A stretch of DNA of 64,000 bases, from positions 62,001 through 126,000 of the forward strand of contig NZ_JANCLT010000011.1 in NCBI RefSeq assembly GCF_024294785.1. Direction: 5' to 3'. A program made the position numbers and the translations under genes. Source of the stretch: Ectobacillus ponti. GTDB lineage: Bacteria > Bacillota > Bacilli > Bacillales > Bacillaceae_G. This document shows, piece by piece, positions 24,583 to 33,845 of the stretch. The notes under the pieces are model-generated. The model had not been told where the DNA came from. It ran no database searches and saw only the letters and a list, made by a program, of their open reading frames with translations. Positions within the stretch are counted from its first letter, which is position 1; every line of letters starts with the position of its first letter.

Positions 24583-25078
24583 GAGTATTTCGCTTGCGGT
24601 TCAACTTCCCAGAACGAATGTTATGTTAATTGAAACCGCCCCACTTGAATTCATTTTTCTTATCAAACCAAGAATGCAAGTCGTCCTTCTGGGAGGTGTA
24701 CCTGCATTTTGCCATAGGCAGCACCCCAATCAGAAGCCCTGTTCAGGGCTTTTTGTATGTTTACGGGAAAAAGGATGGCGCCGAAGCTTTATTTACGAGG
24801 AATTTATGACAGCCTATGCCAAAATCGTGTAAACTATAAAGCAGGCCGGGATGACAAAGCAGGAAGGACTCTCATGTTTGGCTGCCGTACCATTCTTCTT
24901 GTCTCAGTGCAGCATGCCCAGTGACAGGGGATAGAGGCAACGTTGAGATGGAAAGGATGGGACATGCCATACAACTCGTGTGGAAGAATGCGGGGAAGAG
25001 GCTGTGGTGAAGCCAGCCAAAGCGAGGGACATACAGCTTTTATGAAAGCATCCTGCTGAAAAAAGGGGGGAGCGGCCG
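24583..25078. other. non-coding stretch after the accessory strip
   Basis: About 500 bases in which short open frames occur on both strands, but none has a good ribosome site or protein-like composition. No repeats or RNA genes recognised. Confidence 0.4.
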
Positions 25079-25438
25079 GTGTGGAGAAGAATAGAATGCG
25101 TGGCAATTTATACAGAGAACATTGAGGAAGCGGCAAGGTTCTATGAATCACTTGGGCTGGCAAGGTCTTGGGAGGCCTTTCAGGACGAAGAAGAACAGTG
25201 GAAGCTGATTGGAATGAGGTTTCCGGATGGCAGCTCAGAGCTGGTATTAAAGAATAATCCACATTTGAATTTTGCCGAGACTGAGATTGTTGTGGAAGAT
25301 GTTCGGGAGACTTACAAAGCGCTGAGCTCCCATGCTGCAGTTCATTGGATTCGTCCTCCGTTCCCGAATGCTTTGGGTGGCCATGCCGCTGTCATGCAGG
25401 CACCGGATGGAAATGTCTTTGTTTTGGTGGGAAAATAA
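25079..25438 (+). CDS. VOC-family (glyoxalase-like) protein
   Basis: A 119-residue single vicinal-oxygen-chelate domain protein: RIECVAIYTENIEEAARFYESLGL at the start, followed by a paired second half ending in MQAPDGNVFVLVGK. Members are metal-dependent lyases, dioxygenases or drug-binding proteins; this one cannot be placed more exactly. GTG start at 25079 with AAAAGGGGGG 8 bases upstream. Confidence 0.75.
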   Translation: MWRRIECVAIYTENIEEAARFYESLGLARSWEAFQDEEEQWKLIGMRFPDGSSELVLKNNPHLNFAETEIVVEDVRETYKALSSHAAVHWIRPPFPNALGGHAAVMQAPDGNVFVLVGK

Positions 25439-25515
25439 GACTGAAGTCCATCCTTGGTGCAGAATGGCAGGAAAGAGGAAAGGTTACATTATGGTAAAAA
25501 GGATGTGGAGTATAT

Positions 25516-26340
25516 ATGAAGGCACAGCCTGAACTGTACAGAGATGCAATGCGAGTATTACAAGAAACAAGCCGAACCTTCTTCATCCCCATCAGCTACT
25601 TGCCAGCCGGGCTGCAAGAGACTGTCGCAGCAGCCTATTTGTGCATGCGGGCAATTGATGAAATTGAAGACCATCCTTACTTGCAGCCTCAAGTGAAGCA
25701 TGATGTGCTGCAAGCCATTCGTTCGCAGCTGCGCATGAACTCCGGCAGGGAAGAGTTTCTGTCTGTCATCGAGCCGTGGAAACAGCTTCTCCCAGAGGTT
25801 ACAGTGCGCTTGTACGATTGGATTGAACTGTGTCCGCAGCCGGTGCTGCCGCAGGTGCTTGAGGCCACAGCGCTCATGGCCGGGGGAATGGCGGATTGGT
25901 CTTTGAAAGGCTGGCAGATTCAAACCGAAGAAGACCTCAATCAGTATACGTTCTACGTGGCAGGCCTGGTCGGGTTGATGCTTTCCGACATCTGGGCATG
26001 GTATGATGGCACGAAGACGGACCAATTGCTGGCAGTGGCATTTGGACGGGGACTGCAGGCCGTCAATATCCTGCGCAACAGCAAGGAAGACAGTGAGCGC
26101 GGGGTGACTTTCTTTCCAGAAGGCTGGGAGTATGATGACATGCTGCAATATGCCCGGCATAACCTGTCACTGGCGGATTTATACATAGAAGACTTACAAC
26201 CGGGGCCTGTTCTGCACTTCTGCCAAATCCCATTGGCTCTTGCGCACGCCACTTTGGATGCGCTCGTGGCAGGGAAGGAAAAGATGAGCCGTGCAGCTGT
26301 GCACGAGGTTGTCAATCAAGTTTTGGGGGAGTCGCGCTGA
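25516..26340 (+). CDS. squalene/phytoene synthase-family protein
   Basis: A 274-residue all-helical protein of the trans-isoprenyl diphosphate synthase head-to-head family. The first Asp-rich motif DEIED is at residues 48-52. The second is NILRNSKED, where known synthases usually read NILRDVGED, so the first Asp is Asn. This may mean altered or lost activity, or a specialised product. No desaturase (CrtN), cyclase (Shc) or other carotenoid or hopanoid gene is nearby. The ATG at 25516 lies a few bases after AAAGGATGTGGAG. Followed by a strong terminator at 26423-26488. Confidence 0.75.
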   Translation: MKAQPELYRDAMRVLQETSRTFFIPISYLPAGLQETVAAAYLCMRAIDEIEDHPYLQPQVKHDVLQAIRSQLRMNSGREEFLSVIEPWKQLLPEVTVRLYDWIELCPQPVLPQVLEATALMAGGMADWSLKGWQIQTEEDLNQYTFYVAGLVGLMLSDIWAWYDGTKTDQLLAVAFGRGLQAVNILRNSKEDSERGVTFFPEGWEYDDMLQYARHNLSLADLYIEDLQPGPVLHFCQIPLALAHATLDALVAGKEKMSRAAVHEVVNQVLGESR

Positions 26341-26422
26341 ATGGCGCATCCTCCGCATGTTTCCTGCTCAGATGGAGTGAGGAGCAGCCGTGGATAGGTG
26401 CAACACAATATCTTTCAGTATG

Positions 26423-26488
26423 TAAAGCGGTGCATGCCGCGCCCCGACAGAGAGCAGACTGTGCGGGGTGTGGCATGCACCGCTTTTT
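26423..26488 (+). terminator. long rho-independent terminator
   Basis: A long near-perfect stem with outer arms AAGCGGTGCATGCC / GGCATGCACCGCTT and an inner GCCCC/GGGGT pairing, followed by TTTTTTC. Confidence 0.85.
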
Positions 26489-26604
26489 TCATCCGGAAAT
26501 TCTCCGCTGCTGCGCTGAATGGATTGGAAGGCAGTCCATTGGGAACTGAATTTTGTTATGTGCGATTATAAGTATTTATAATGATTGAAATCATGAAAAA
26601 TAAT

Positions 26605-26633
26605 TTGACCCATTGGAATAATGGGTATACGAT
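26605..26633 (+). promoter_or_regulatory. cysJI promoter with an embedded inverted repeat
   Basis: TTGACC (26605-26610), 17-base spacer, TACGAT (26628-26633). Between and overlapping them is a perfect inverted repeat CCCATT-N5-AATGGG (26609-26625), a possible operator for a sulfur-responsive regulator. Confidence 0.6.
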
Positions 26634-26704
26634 GAGATTAGTGAATTTTTATGAAAGACAAAGAAACTTGTCGAAATGATTAGAAATATGTGAGGTGGAT
26701 ATCG

Positions 26705-28525
26705 TTGCAACTTCAGGTCATGAACAGCCCGTTTAATCAGGAGCAAACAGAGCTCCTTAACCGTCTTCTCCCGACCTTGACGGATGTACAAAAGGTATGG
26801 CTGAGTGGATATCTGGCAGCAGGTGCATCCCTGGCCGCCGGTGCAGCCGCTCCGGCTCAGGCACCAGCCGCTCCGCAGGCTGCGCCTGTTTCCAAAGAAG
26901 TAACCATTCTGTATGGTTCCCAGACAGGCAATGCCCAGCGTCTATCAGAGAAGGCGGCGAAAACATTGGAGGCGCAAGGCTTCCAGGTTACCGTGTCTTC
27001 CATGAGCAGCTTTAAGCCAAACAGCTTAAAGAAAGTGCAAAATCTTTTGATTGTAGCGAGCACGCATGGCGAAGGCGAGCCGCCGGACAATGCGCTCTCC
27101 TTCCATGAGTTCCTGCACAGCAAGCGTGCGCCGAAGCTGGAAGAGCTTCGCTACTCCGTACTGTCCCTTGGCGACAGCTCCTATGAGTTCTTCTGCCAAA
27201 CGGGCAAGGAGTTTGATGTGCGTCTGGCAGAGCTTGGCGCAACACGCCTGCAGCCTCGTGTGGACTGCGACCTTGACTTCGAAGAGCCGGCTGCAGCCTG
27301 GCTGAACGGCGTCATCAGCAGCCTGAGCGAAGCGCAAGCCGAGACAGCCGCTCTTGTTGCCGCTGCAACGCAAGCCACTCCTGTACAAACAGCAGAGCCG
27401 GTATATTCCCGCAAGAACCCGTTCCGCGCGGAGGTATTGGCCAACTTCAATCTGAACGGCCGCGGCTCCAGCAAGGAAACGCGTCATTTGGAGCTGTCCC
27501 TGGAAGGATCCGGCTTGACATTCCAGCCGGGCGACGCACTTGGCATCTTCCCGGAAAACGATCCGGAATTGGTGGATGCCCTGCTGACAGAGCTGAAATG
27601 GAATCCGGAGGAACAGGTTACGGTGAATAAGGAAGGCGACGTCCGCCCACTTCGCGAGGCGCTGCTCTTAGACTTTGAAATTACCGTTATCACAAAAGCA
27701 TTGCTTGATAAAATTGCCGGCCTGACAGGCAGCGAAGCCTTGAAGGAGCTTGTGGCTTCCGACAGAGAAGCTGTGAAAGCCTACACAGCAGGCCGCGACC
27801 TGCTGGATGTGGTCCGCGAGTTCGGACCTTGGAACGTGAAGCCGCAGGAGCTGCTGGGTCTGCTCCGCAAGCTGCCGCCGCGCTTGTATTCCATCGCGAG
27901 CAGCCTGGCTGCGAACCCGGATGAAGTGCATTTGACCATCGGCGCCGTCCGCTACGATGCTCATGGCCGTGAGCGCAAGGGTGTATGCTCCGTTCTTTGT
28001 GCAGAGCGTCTGCAGGAAGGCGATACACTGCCGATTTTCATTCAGCCGAACAACCACTTCAAGCTGCCGGAAAATCCGGAAACACCAATCATCATGGTGG
28101 GTCCTGGCACAGGCGTTGCGCCGTTCCGTTCCTTTATGCAGGAGCGTGAAGAAACAGGTGCAGAAGGAAAAGCATGGATGTTCTTTGGCGATCAGCATTT
28201 CGTGACAGACTTCCTGTATCAGACAGAATGGCAAAAGTGGATGCAGGACGGCGTCCTGACCAAAATGGACGTGGCATTCTCCCGCGATACAGAGGAGAAG
28301 GTATATGTGCAGCACCGCATGCAGGCCAACCGCAAGGAGCTGTATGCATGGCTGCAGGAGGGCGCGTATTTCTACATCTGCGGCGATGCCAAGCGCATGG
28401 CGCACGATGTGCATGAAACGCTGATTTCCATTCTGGAAACGGAAGGCGGCATGAGCCGTGAAGCGGCAGAAGCGTACCTGTCCGATATGAAAAAGCAAAA
28501 ACGCTATCAGCGTGACGTATATTGA
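26705..28525 (+). CDS. cysJ: sulfite reductase flavoprotein (alpha) subunit CysJ
   Basis: A 606-residue NADPH-dependent diflavin reductase that passes electrons to CysI. Domains in order: an N-terminal helical segment with the MQLQVMNSPFNQEQ start, an Ala/Pro linker, a flavodoxin domain from about residue 65 (ILYGSQTGNAQ, STHGEGEPPDNA), an FAD-binding domain (RLYSIASS), and an NADPH domain (GPGTGVAPFRSFMQER, ending RYQRDVY). The TTG at 26705 is chosen because GTGAGGTGG lies upstream and, as I recall, the Bacillus protein begins the same way. Forms an operon with cysI 26 bases downstream. Confidence 0.94.
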   Translation: MQLQVMNSPFNQEQTELLNRLLPTLTDVQKVWLSGYLAAGASLAAGAAAPAQAPAAPQAAPVSKEVTILYGSQTGNAQRLSEKAAKTLEAQGFQVTVSSMSSFKPNSLKKVQNLLIVASTHGEGEPPDNALSFHEFLHSKRAPKLEELRYSVLSLGDSSYEFFCQTGKEFDVRLAELGATRLQPRVDCDLDFEEPAAAWLNGVISSLSEAQAETAALVAAATQATPVQTAEPVYSRKNPFRAEVLANFNLNGRGSSKETRHLELSLEGSGLTFQPGDALGIFPENDPELVDALLTELKWNPEEQVTVNKEGDVRPLREALLLDFEITVITKALLDKIAGLTGSEALKELVASDREAVKAYTAGRDLLDVVREFGPWNVKPQELLGLLRKLPPRLYSIASSLAANPDEVHLTIGAVRYDAHGRERKGVCSVLCAERLQEGDTLPIFIQPNNHFKLPENPETPIIMVGPGTGVAPFRSFMQEREETGAEGKAWMFFGDQHFVTDFLYQTEWQKWMQDGVLTKMDVAFSRDTEEKVYVQHRMQANRKELYAWLQEGAYFYICGDAKRMAHDVHETLISILETEGGMSREAAEAYLSDMKKQKRYQRDVY

Positions 28526-28551
28526 TTTTGGAGTGAAGGGAGTCTTTGCAT

Positions 28552-30267
28552 ATGCTGAAACAAATTTTGACAGCCCCGGAAGGACCGCCAAGCGATGTAG
28601 AACGCATTAAGGAAGAGAGCGAATACCTGCGCGGCACCCTGAAGGAATCCATGCTGGAGCCGCTCAGCTCCGGCATTTCCGATGACGATAACCGTCTGAT
28701 GAAATTCCACGGCAGCTATCTGCAGGATGACCGTGACCTGCGCAATGAGCGCCAAAAGCAGAAATTGGAGCCTGCGTATCAATTCATGCTGCGTGTCCGC
28801 ACGCCAGGCGGTGTTTCAACGCCGGAGCAGTGGCTGGTCATGGATGACCTGGCGCAAAAATACGGCAACGGCACGCTGAAGCTGACAACGCGCCAAGCCT
28901 TCCAGATGCACGGCATTTTAAAGTGGAACATGAAAAAGACGATTCAAAGCATTCATGCTTCCATGCTGGATACCATTGCGGCATGCGGCGATGTAAACCG
29001 TAACGTAATGTGCAATCCGAATCCATATCAATCTGAAATTCATACAGAAGTGTTTGAGTGGTCCAAGCAGCTGAGCGATTATCTGCTGCCGCGCACAAGA
29101 GCGTACCATGAGCTGTGGCTTGACGAAGAGCGCGTAGCCGGCACGCCGGATGTGGAAACCGAGCCGATGTACGGCCCGCTGTACCTGCCGCGTAAATTCA
29201 AAATCGGGATCGCGGTTCCGCCGTCCAATGATATTGATGTCTTCTCCCAGGACCTCGGCCTCATTGCCATTGTGGAAGACGATAAGCTTGTCGGCTTCAA
29301 CGTGGCAATCGGCGGTGGCATGGGAATGTCCCATGGCGATAAGGCAACTTACCCGCAGGTGGCAAAGGTCATCGGCTTCTGCAAGCCGGAGCAAATTCAG
29401 GAGCTGGCGGAAAAGATTATTACCATTCAGCGCGACTACGGCAACCGCTCCGCCCGGAAAAACGCACGCTTCAAGTACACAGTGGACCGCCTGGGCCTTG
29501 GCGTTGTCAAGGAAGAGCTGGAGAACCGCCTCGGCTGGAAGCTGGAGGAAGCAAAGCCGTACCGCTTCGAGCATAACGGCGACCGCTACGGCTGGGTGGA
29601 AGGTGTGCAAGGAACATCCCACTTCACGCTGTTTGTGGAAGGTGGACGTGTAACGGATTATGAGGACTACAAATTAATGACAGGCTTGCGTGAAATCGCA
29701 AAAATCCATACAGGGGATTTCCGTTTGACAGCAAACCAAAACCTTGTCATTGCCAACGTCTCTCCTGAAACGAAGGAAGAAATCAGCAGGCTGATGGAGC
29801 AGCACGGCCTGACGGACGGCAAGCATCATTCTGCGATTCGCCGCAGCTCTCTTGCATGCGTGGCGCTGCCGACATGCGGCCTGGCAATGGCTGAGGCTGA
29901 GCGCTATCTGCCGGTTCTGATGAACAAGATTGAAGAAATTGTGGACGAAAACGGTTTGCGGAATCAAGAGATTACCATCCGTATGACAGGCTGCCCGAAC
30001 GGCTGCGCCCGCCACGCCCTGGCGGAAATCGGCTTTATCGGAAAAGCGCCTGGCAAGTACAATATGTACCTCGGTGCTGCCTTTGACGGCAGCCGCCTCA
30101 GTAAGATGTACCGTGAGAACATCGGCGAAGCGGACATTCTAAGCGAACTGCGTACACTGTTGTCCCGCTATGCGGTCGAGCGCCAGGAAGGCGAGCACTT
30201 CGGTGACTTCGTCATCCGCGCCGGCATCATTCAAGCAACAACGGATGGAACAAACTTCCACGAATAA
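28552..30267 (+). CDS. cysI: sulfite reductase hemoprotein (beta) subunit CysI
   Basis: A 571-residue siroheme and 4Fe-4S enzyme that reduces sulfite to sulfide for cysteine synthesis. The two Cys-bearing motifs are present: [13 protein letters not shown] and [15 protein letters not shown], near the C-terminal third. The ferredoxin-like half-repeats ([13 protein letters not shown] and [13 protein letters not shown] types) are clear. ATG at 28552 with GGAGTGAAGGGAG upstream. A GGGAGC / GCTCTTTTTT terminator follows. Confidence 0.94.
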   Translation: MLKQILTAPEGPPSDVERIKEESEYLRGTLKESMLEPLSSGISDDDNRLMKFHGSYLQDDRDLRNERQKQKLEPAYQFMLRVRTPGGVSTPEQWLVMDDLAQKYGNGTLKLTTRQAFQMHGILKWNMKKTIQSIHASMLDTIAACGDVNRNVMCNPNPYQSEIHTEVFEWSKQLSDYLLPRTRAYHELWLDEERVAGTPDVETEPMYGPLYLPRKFKIGIAVPPSNDIDVFSQDLGLIAIVEDDKLVGFNVAIGGGMGMSHGDKATYPQVAKVIGFCKPEQIQELAEKIITIQRDYGNRSARKNARFKYTVDRLGLGVVKEELENRLGWKLEEAKPYRFEHNGDRYGWVEGVQGTSHFTLFVEGGRVTDYEDYKLMTGLREIAKIHTGDFRLTANQNLVIANVSPETKEEISRLMEQHGLTDGKHHSAIRRSSLACVALPTCGLAMAEAERYLPVLMNKIEEIVDENGLRNQEITIRMTGCPNGCARHALAEIGFIGKAPGKYNMYLGAAFDGSRLSKMYRENIGEADILSELRTLLSRYAVERQEGEHFGDFVIRAGIIQATTDGTNFHE

Positions 30268-30273
30268 TGTATA

Positions 30274-30307
30274 CGGGAGCTCCCTGCAAAAAGGGGGCTC
30301 TTTTTTA
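30274..30307 (+). terminator. terminator of cysJI
   Basis: GGGAGCTCCC-rich stem with AAAAGGGGGCTCTTTTTTAT, directly after the cysI stop. Confidence 0.65.
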
Positions 30308-30482
30308 TAGAAATCAGGAAATGTCAGGAAGAATGCTCTTTTACAGTCCTAATAAGATACTCGTTGAGCAAACTGTAGACATCAGAAGCCTTCTGGTGTT
30401 TATTTATTATGCTCCCCCTCATGCGCCCGTTGTCTGCTGCATATATGTAGAAGCACAAGAGCGTAAAATGGAGGTGCGCCTG

Positions 30483-31019
30483 ATGAATTACCCGATTTAT
30501 GAGTTGGATCGCCCGTATCAGTCTGAGGAGATGTTCCGTTATCTGCAGGAATTTCCCCAGCATATTGTCTACACGCAATACAAACGGGGGCAGGAGATGC
30601 TCTCCACCCATGTCTATCCAAGAGATGGCCTGTCCATTGAAATGCGCTGGCGCTGCCTGGCAAACCGCACCTTTTCCCGCTTGTCATCCATGGAAAAGGT
30701 GCTCAAGATGTACAAAGAGAACGCCATCACCCTTCTGGATTCCCGGATTGTCCGCTTCTCCGCCCGGCATTCCCTTTCCCGACAATCTTCACTGGACATG
30801 TCTGTCCGCAACAAATATTACACCCGTGTGCTGCAGCGCCCGGAAAAGCAAGGCTACACAGAACAGGAATATCGCTGGCTGGAGCATAAGGTACAGGAGG
30901 CCGGGCAAATACCTGACCTGTTCTTCCGAATGCTGGCGGAGGAGGTATCAAACCGGATCGCCTTCGAATCGTTTTATCAAGAATGGAAAAAGAAAGAGAA
31001 CGGAAGCCGCGAACTATAG
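30483..31019 (+). CDS. hypothetical protein, 178 residues
   Basis: No recognised family. The protein is soluble, basic, rich in Arg and Tyr, with the sequence pattern MRWRCLANRTFSRLSSMEKV in the middle and a charged helical C terminus ending in FYQEWKKKENGSREL. ATG at 30483 with GGAGGTG 7-8 bases upstream. The longer frame upstream runs through the cysI terminator and is not coding. Followed by its own terminator at 31030-31063. Confidence 0.6.
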   Translation: MNYPIYELDRPYQSEEMFRYLQEFPQHIVYTQYKRGQEMLSTHVYPRDGLSIEMRWRCLANRTFSRLSSMEKVLKMYKENAITLLDSRIVRFSARHSLSRQSSLDMSVRNKYYTRVLQRPEKQGYTEQEYRWLEHKVQEAGQIPDLFFRMLAEEVSNRIAFESFYQEWKKKENGSREL

Positions 31020-31029
31020 TAGGATGTAA

Positions 31030-31063
31030 GACTGCCGCTCAATCAGGAGGGGCAGTTTTTTAT
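31030..31063 (+). terminator. terminator
   Basis: ACTGCC / GGCAGT stem followed by TTTTTTATC. Confidence 0.75.
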
Positions 31064-31080
31064 CATTCTCTACTATGTAC

Positions 31081-31099
31081 CCCATTGTAGTATAATGGG
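31081..31099 (+). promoter_or_regulatory. inverted repeat overlapping the -10 of the DUF2243 gene
   Basis: CCCATT-N7-AATGGG with TATAAT (31091-31096) inside it. The arms are identical to the repeat at the cysJ promoter but the spacer is two bases longer. Confidence 0.4.
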
Positions 31100-31125
31100 T
31101 AGGACATACATAGAGGGGGAAGCAA

Positions 31126-31521
31126 ATGAGTAAATCAAGATTTCTTGGCTTGTTTGCCGGATATGGACTGGCAGACTTTTATTTTCATAGCATAAAGGCC
31201 TATGCAATGGGGGTGCAGCTTGAAACAGCGGGAGAGCGGATTGGAGCTGTTTGTTCAGGACTTGTGCTGCTGTTCGGATTCTTAGTGGTGTTCAAATACT
31301 TCTTTTCCGCGTCCTTTTTCCATGGATTTATAGTGGCCTCCGGGCTGTTTCTCAGCTTTGATATTGTTGTATTTCATTGGTTCTTTCACCTGCACCGCAT
31401 TACGAACGGGCCGGAAGCAGACTGGCTGGAGCCGATTTTTGTGGTCTTCGGCATTGCTTTGCTTGTATACGGCATTTGGCGGGAGCGAAATTTCAAGTCT
31501 TCCGCACATGTCTCAGCCTGA
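31126..31521 (+). CDS. DUF2243-like four-helix membrane protein
   Basis: A 131-residue integral membrane protein with about four hydrophobic segments. The stretch VVFHWFFHLHRITNGPEADWLEPIFVVFG, with its clustered His and Trp, resembles the DUF2243 family of bacillar membrane proteins of unknown role. ATG with GAGGGGGAAGC upstream. The antiporter gene follows 9 bases after, so the two probably form a pair. Confidence 0.6.
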   Translation: MSKSRFLGLFAGYGLADFYFHSIKAYAMGVQLETAGERIGAVCSGLVLLFGFLVVFKYFFSASFFHGFIVASGLFLSFDIVVFHWFFHLHRITNGPEADWLEPIFVVFGIALLVYGIWRERNFKSSAHVSA

Positions 31522-31530
31522 GGTGACAGA

Positions 31531-32847
31531 ATGCAAAATCATGTAAGTGGTTCTCAACGGGCTGTATTGCTGCTGATTACATTGGCGGGCATTCTCGCAT
31601 CCGTCTTTTTGGCAATCCAGCTTGTCATCGGATTTCTGCCGGGCTTCCTGTATCTCGTATTCTTAGTAAAACGAACCGGACAGGGGCTGCGGGACATATG
31701 GCGTACGAGTAAAGAAGGGATAGGCCGCGCCAAAATTGTCATTCTCATTTTGTTTCTCGTCAGCTTCCTTCTTCCTTCCTGGAAGCTGTCCGGGACGATT
31801 GCGCAAATGGTGCAGATTTCTTTAAACATCCTGACGCCGGAGCATTTCCTGCTGAGCGCGTTCTGCATCGCGATGGTTGTTTCGCTGCTGTTGGGCACTT
31901 GTGTCGGCACGCTGAGCACGGTCGGGATTCCCATCATCAGCAGTGCCGCCGCTCTTCATATCCCGTTGGAGCTGGCAGCCGGAGCCCTCGTTTCCGGTGC
32001 GTTTGTCGGGGACCGCACCTCGCCGTTTTCCAGCGCCTATCAGCTGCTGTCGAACACCCTGCAGCTTCCGGCCGGCAAGCAATGGCGCGCGCTGCTTCCA
32101 ACAACCGCAGCAGGAGTGATGGCTGCCATGCTCTATTATGGATGGGCTGACATGGGGCAGGTGCACGTGCCGCTTCTACCCGGCCATACGGCAGGAAAGC
32201 TGTCACTGCTTGCCTTTCTGCCGCCGGCACTGCTGCTCGGGGCTGTCCTGCTCCGGTTCAGCATTGTCTATGCGTTTCTCATCAGTATCCTCTCGGCAGC
32301 CTGCATTGCCTTTGGAAATGGAATATCGCCGATGCAGCTGGGACGTGCTTTTCTGTTCGGGACGGAGGGGGCCGGCGGCTTGCAGCATATGTACGGGCTG
32401 CTCTTGTTTTTAGCATTGGCCGGTGCCTATAATGAACTGTTGGAAAAGCACCGCATCGTCCAGCCGCTGCTGGAGCGCTGGATGAGAGGATCGCGCTCGC
32501 TGTTTGGCAGCACCTGGAGAACCATGATGGCGGCCCTTGGCATTTCCCTATTGGCTGCCAATCAGACCCTGCCGATTATTTTGACAGGCCGGTCCTTTTT
32601 GCAGCAGTGGGAGGCATCCTACGGCAAGCAGCGCTTGGCGGAAGTGATGGCAAATTCAGCGATGCTGTTTCCCGGCATGATTCCATGGAGTGTGCTGGCA
32701 GTGATGTGCAGCACCGTTTTGGGCGTCCCGCTCTGGCAGTACGTGCCGCATGCCATCTTTCTTTGGCTGCTGCCGCTGCTGACTGTATGTGCCGCAATGC
32801 TGCGGAAATCTGCAGAAAACGACAGGAAAAACCAGCAAGCATGTTGA
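31531..32847 (+). CDS. NhaC-type Na+/H+ antiporter family protein
   Basis: A 438-residue integral membrane transporter with 10-12 predicted helices. Family-like segments are CVGTLSTVGIPIIS, GALVSGAFVGDRTSPFSSAYQLLSNT and LAANQTLPIILTGR, which match the NhaC arrangement of polar residues in broken helices. Likely exports Na+ (or another small cation or substrate) against protons. It follows the DUF2243-like gene closely; no regulator seen. Confidence 0.8.
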   Translation: MQNHVSGSQRAVLLLITLAGILASVFLAIQLVIGFLPGFLYLVFLVKRTGQGLRDIWRTSKEGIGRAKIVILILFLVSFLLPSWKLSGTIAQMVQISLNILTPEHFLLSAFCIAMVVSLLLGTCVGTLSTVGIPIISSAAALHIPLELAAGALVSGAFVGDRTSPFSSAYQLLSNTLQLPAGKQWRALLPTTAAGVMAAMLYYGWADMGQVHVPLLPGHTAGKLSLLAFLPPALLLGAVLLRFSIVYAFLISILSAACIAFGNGISPMQLGRAFLFGTEGAGGLQHMYGLLLFLALAGAYNELLEKHRIVQPLLERWMRGSRSLFGSTWRTMMAALGISLLAANQTLPIILTGRSFLQQWEASYGKQRLAEVMANSAMLFPGMIPWSVLAVMCSTVLGVPLWQYVPHAIFLWLLPLLTVCAAMLRKSAENDRKNQQAC

Positions 32848-32886
32848 ATGAATAGGAGAGTTGCATACTGAGAGGAGATTTTACAT

Positions 32887-33759
32887 ATGAGAGACCCATT
32901 AGTAGCCACCTTCTCCATCGTCGGTTTTGACCCGGCAACGAAGGAAATTGGCATCGCAGTACAATCGAAATTTCTGGCTGTCGGCTCTGTTGTGCCATGG
33001 GCCAGAGCCAATGTAGGCGGCATCGCCACGCAATCCTGGGCCAATACAAGCTTTGGGCCAAAGGGCTTGTCTCTGCTGCAGGAAGGCTATCATCCGGAAG
33101 AGGTTGTGGAATTTCTCGTGCGCCATGATGAAAACCGCGACCTGCGGCAATTTGCGATTCTGGATGCGCAAGGGAACACAGCGGCCTATACAGGAAAGGG
33201 CTGCTTCTCATGGGCCGGGCATGTGAACGGTCAAAACTATTCCTGCCAGGGCAACATTCTGGTCAGCAGCAAGACAGTAGAGAGTATGGCAGATTCCTTC
33301 CTTTCCTCTGAAGGCGCGCTGGCACAGCGGCTGATCGGCGCATTGGACAGCGCCCAGGCAGCAGGCGGCGATTCGCGCGGCAAGCAATCTGCCGCCATTT
33401 ACATTGTGAAGGAACGCGGCGGCTACGGCGGCTACAACGATGTGGCCTTGGACTTGCGTGTAGATGACCATCCGGAGCCGATCCAGGAGCTGCAACGGCT
33501 GTATGGTCTGCACAAGCTGTACTTCCCGACCGAAGAGGCCACCCTGCTGCCGATCCAAGGAGAGGTATTGGCGGAGCTGCGCCAGTATTTAATAGAAGAA
33601 AATTTGCTGGGCCGCGACAGTGAGCCGGCATACACGCCGCAAATGAAGCAGGCCTTCCATGCCTATGCCATGCGTGAGAACTTCGATGACCGCTGGCATG
33701 AAGAACCGGTGATTGATGCGGAAGTGCTGATGTATATGAGAAAGGGAGAACTTCGGTAA
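32887..33759 (+). CDS. DUF1028 (Ntn-hydrolase-like) protein
   Basis: A 290-residue soluble protein. The N-terminal 200 residues carry DUF1028: TFSIVGFDPATKEIGIAVQSKF, the ANVGGIATQSWANTSFG loop, GNTAAYTGKGC, YSCQGNILV and KQSAAIYIVKERGGYGGYNDVALDLRVDDH. The fold resembles N-terminal nucleophile hydrolases, but the first residue after Met is not an obvious nucleophile and the function is unknown. The ribosome site is GAGAGGAG; a terminator with a GGGGGCATCGCTCCC stem follows. Confidence 0.8.
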   Translation: MRDPLVATFSIVGFDPATKEIGIAVQSKFLAVGSVVPWARANVGGIATQSWANTSFGPKGLSLLQEGYHPEEVVEFLVRHDENRDLRQFAILDAQGNTAAYTGKGCFSWAGHVNGQNYSCQGNILVSSKTVESMADSFLSSEGALAQRLIGALDSAQAAGGDSRGKQSAAIYIVKERGGYGGYNDVALDLRVDDHPEPIQELQRLYGLHKLYFPTEEATLLPIQGEVLAELRQYLIEENLLGRDSEPAYTPQMKQAFHAYAMRENFDDRWHEEPVIDAEVLMYMRKGELR

Positions 33760-33786
33760 AAAGGGGGCATCGCTCCCTTTTTTCTT
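33758..33786 (+). terminator. terminator of the DUF1028 gene
   Basis: AAAGGGGGC / GCTCCCTTTTTT stem and T-run right after the stop codon. Confidence 0.75.
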
Positions 33787-33845
33787 TTGGCAAACCGGCA
33801 AGTATTCTGTACAAGCTTGTATACATATAGAAGGGGGCGATGGAG

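Larger units (their letters stand above)
26341..26704 (+). other. gap with terminator and cysJ promoter
   Basis: About 360 bases holding the terminator at 26423-26488 and the cysJ promoter at 26605-26633. No T-box, S-box or other riboswitch recognised. Confidence 0.5.

Noticed and set aside
24536-24832. 98-codon open frame after the interrupted gene
   Set aside because: Begins inside the interrupted gene in another frame and has no ribosome site.
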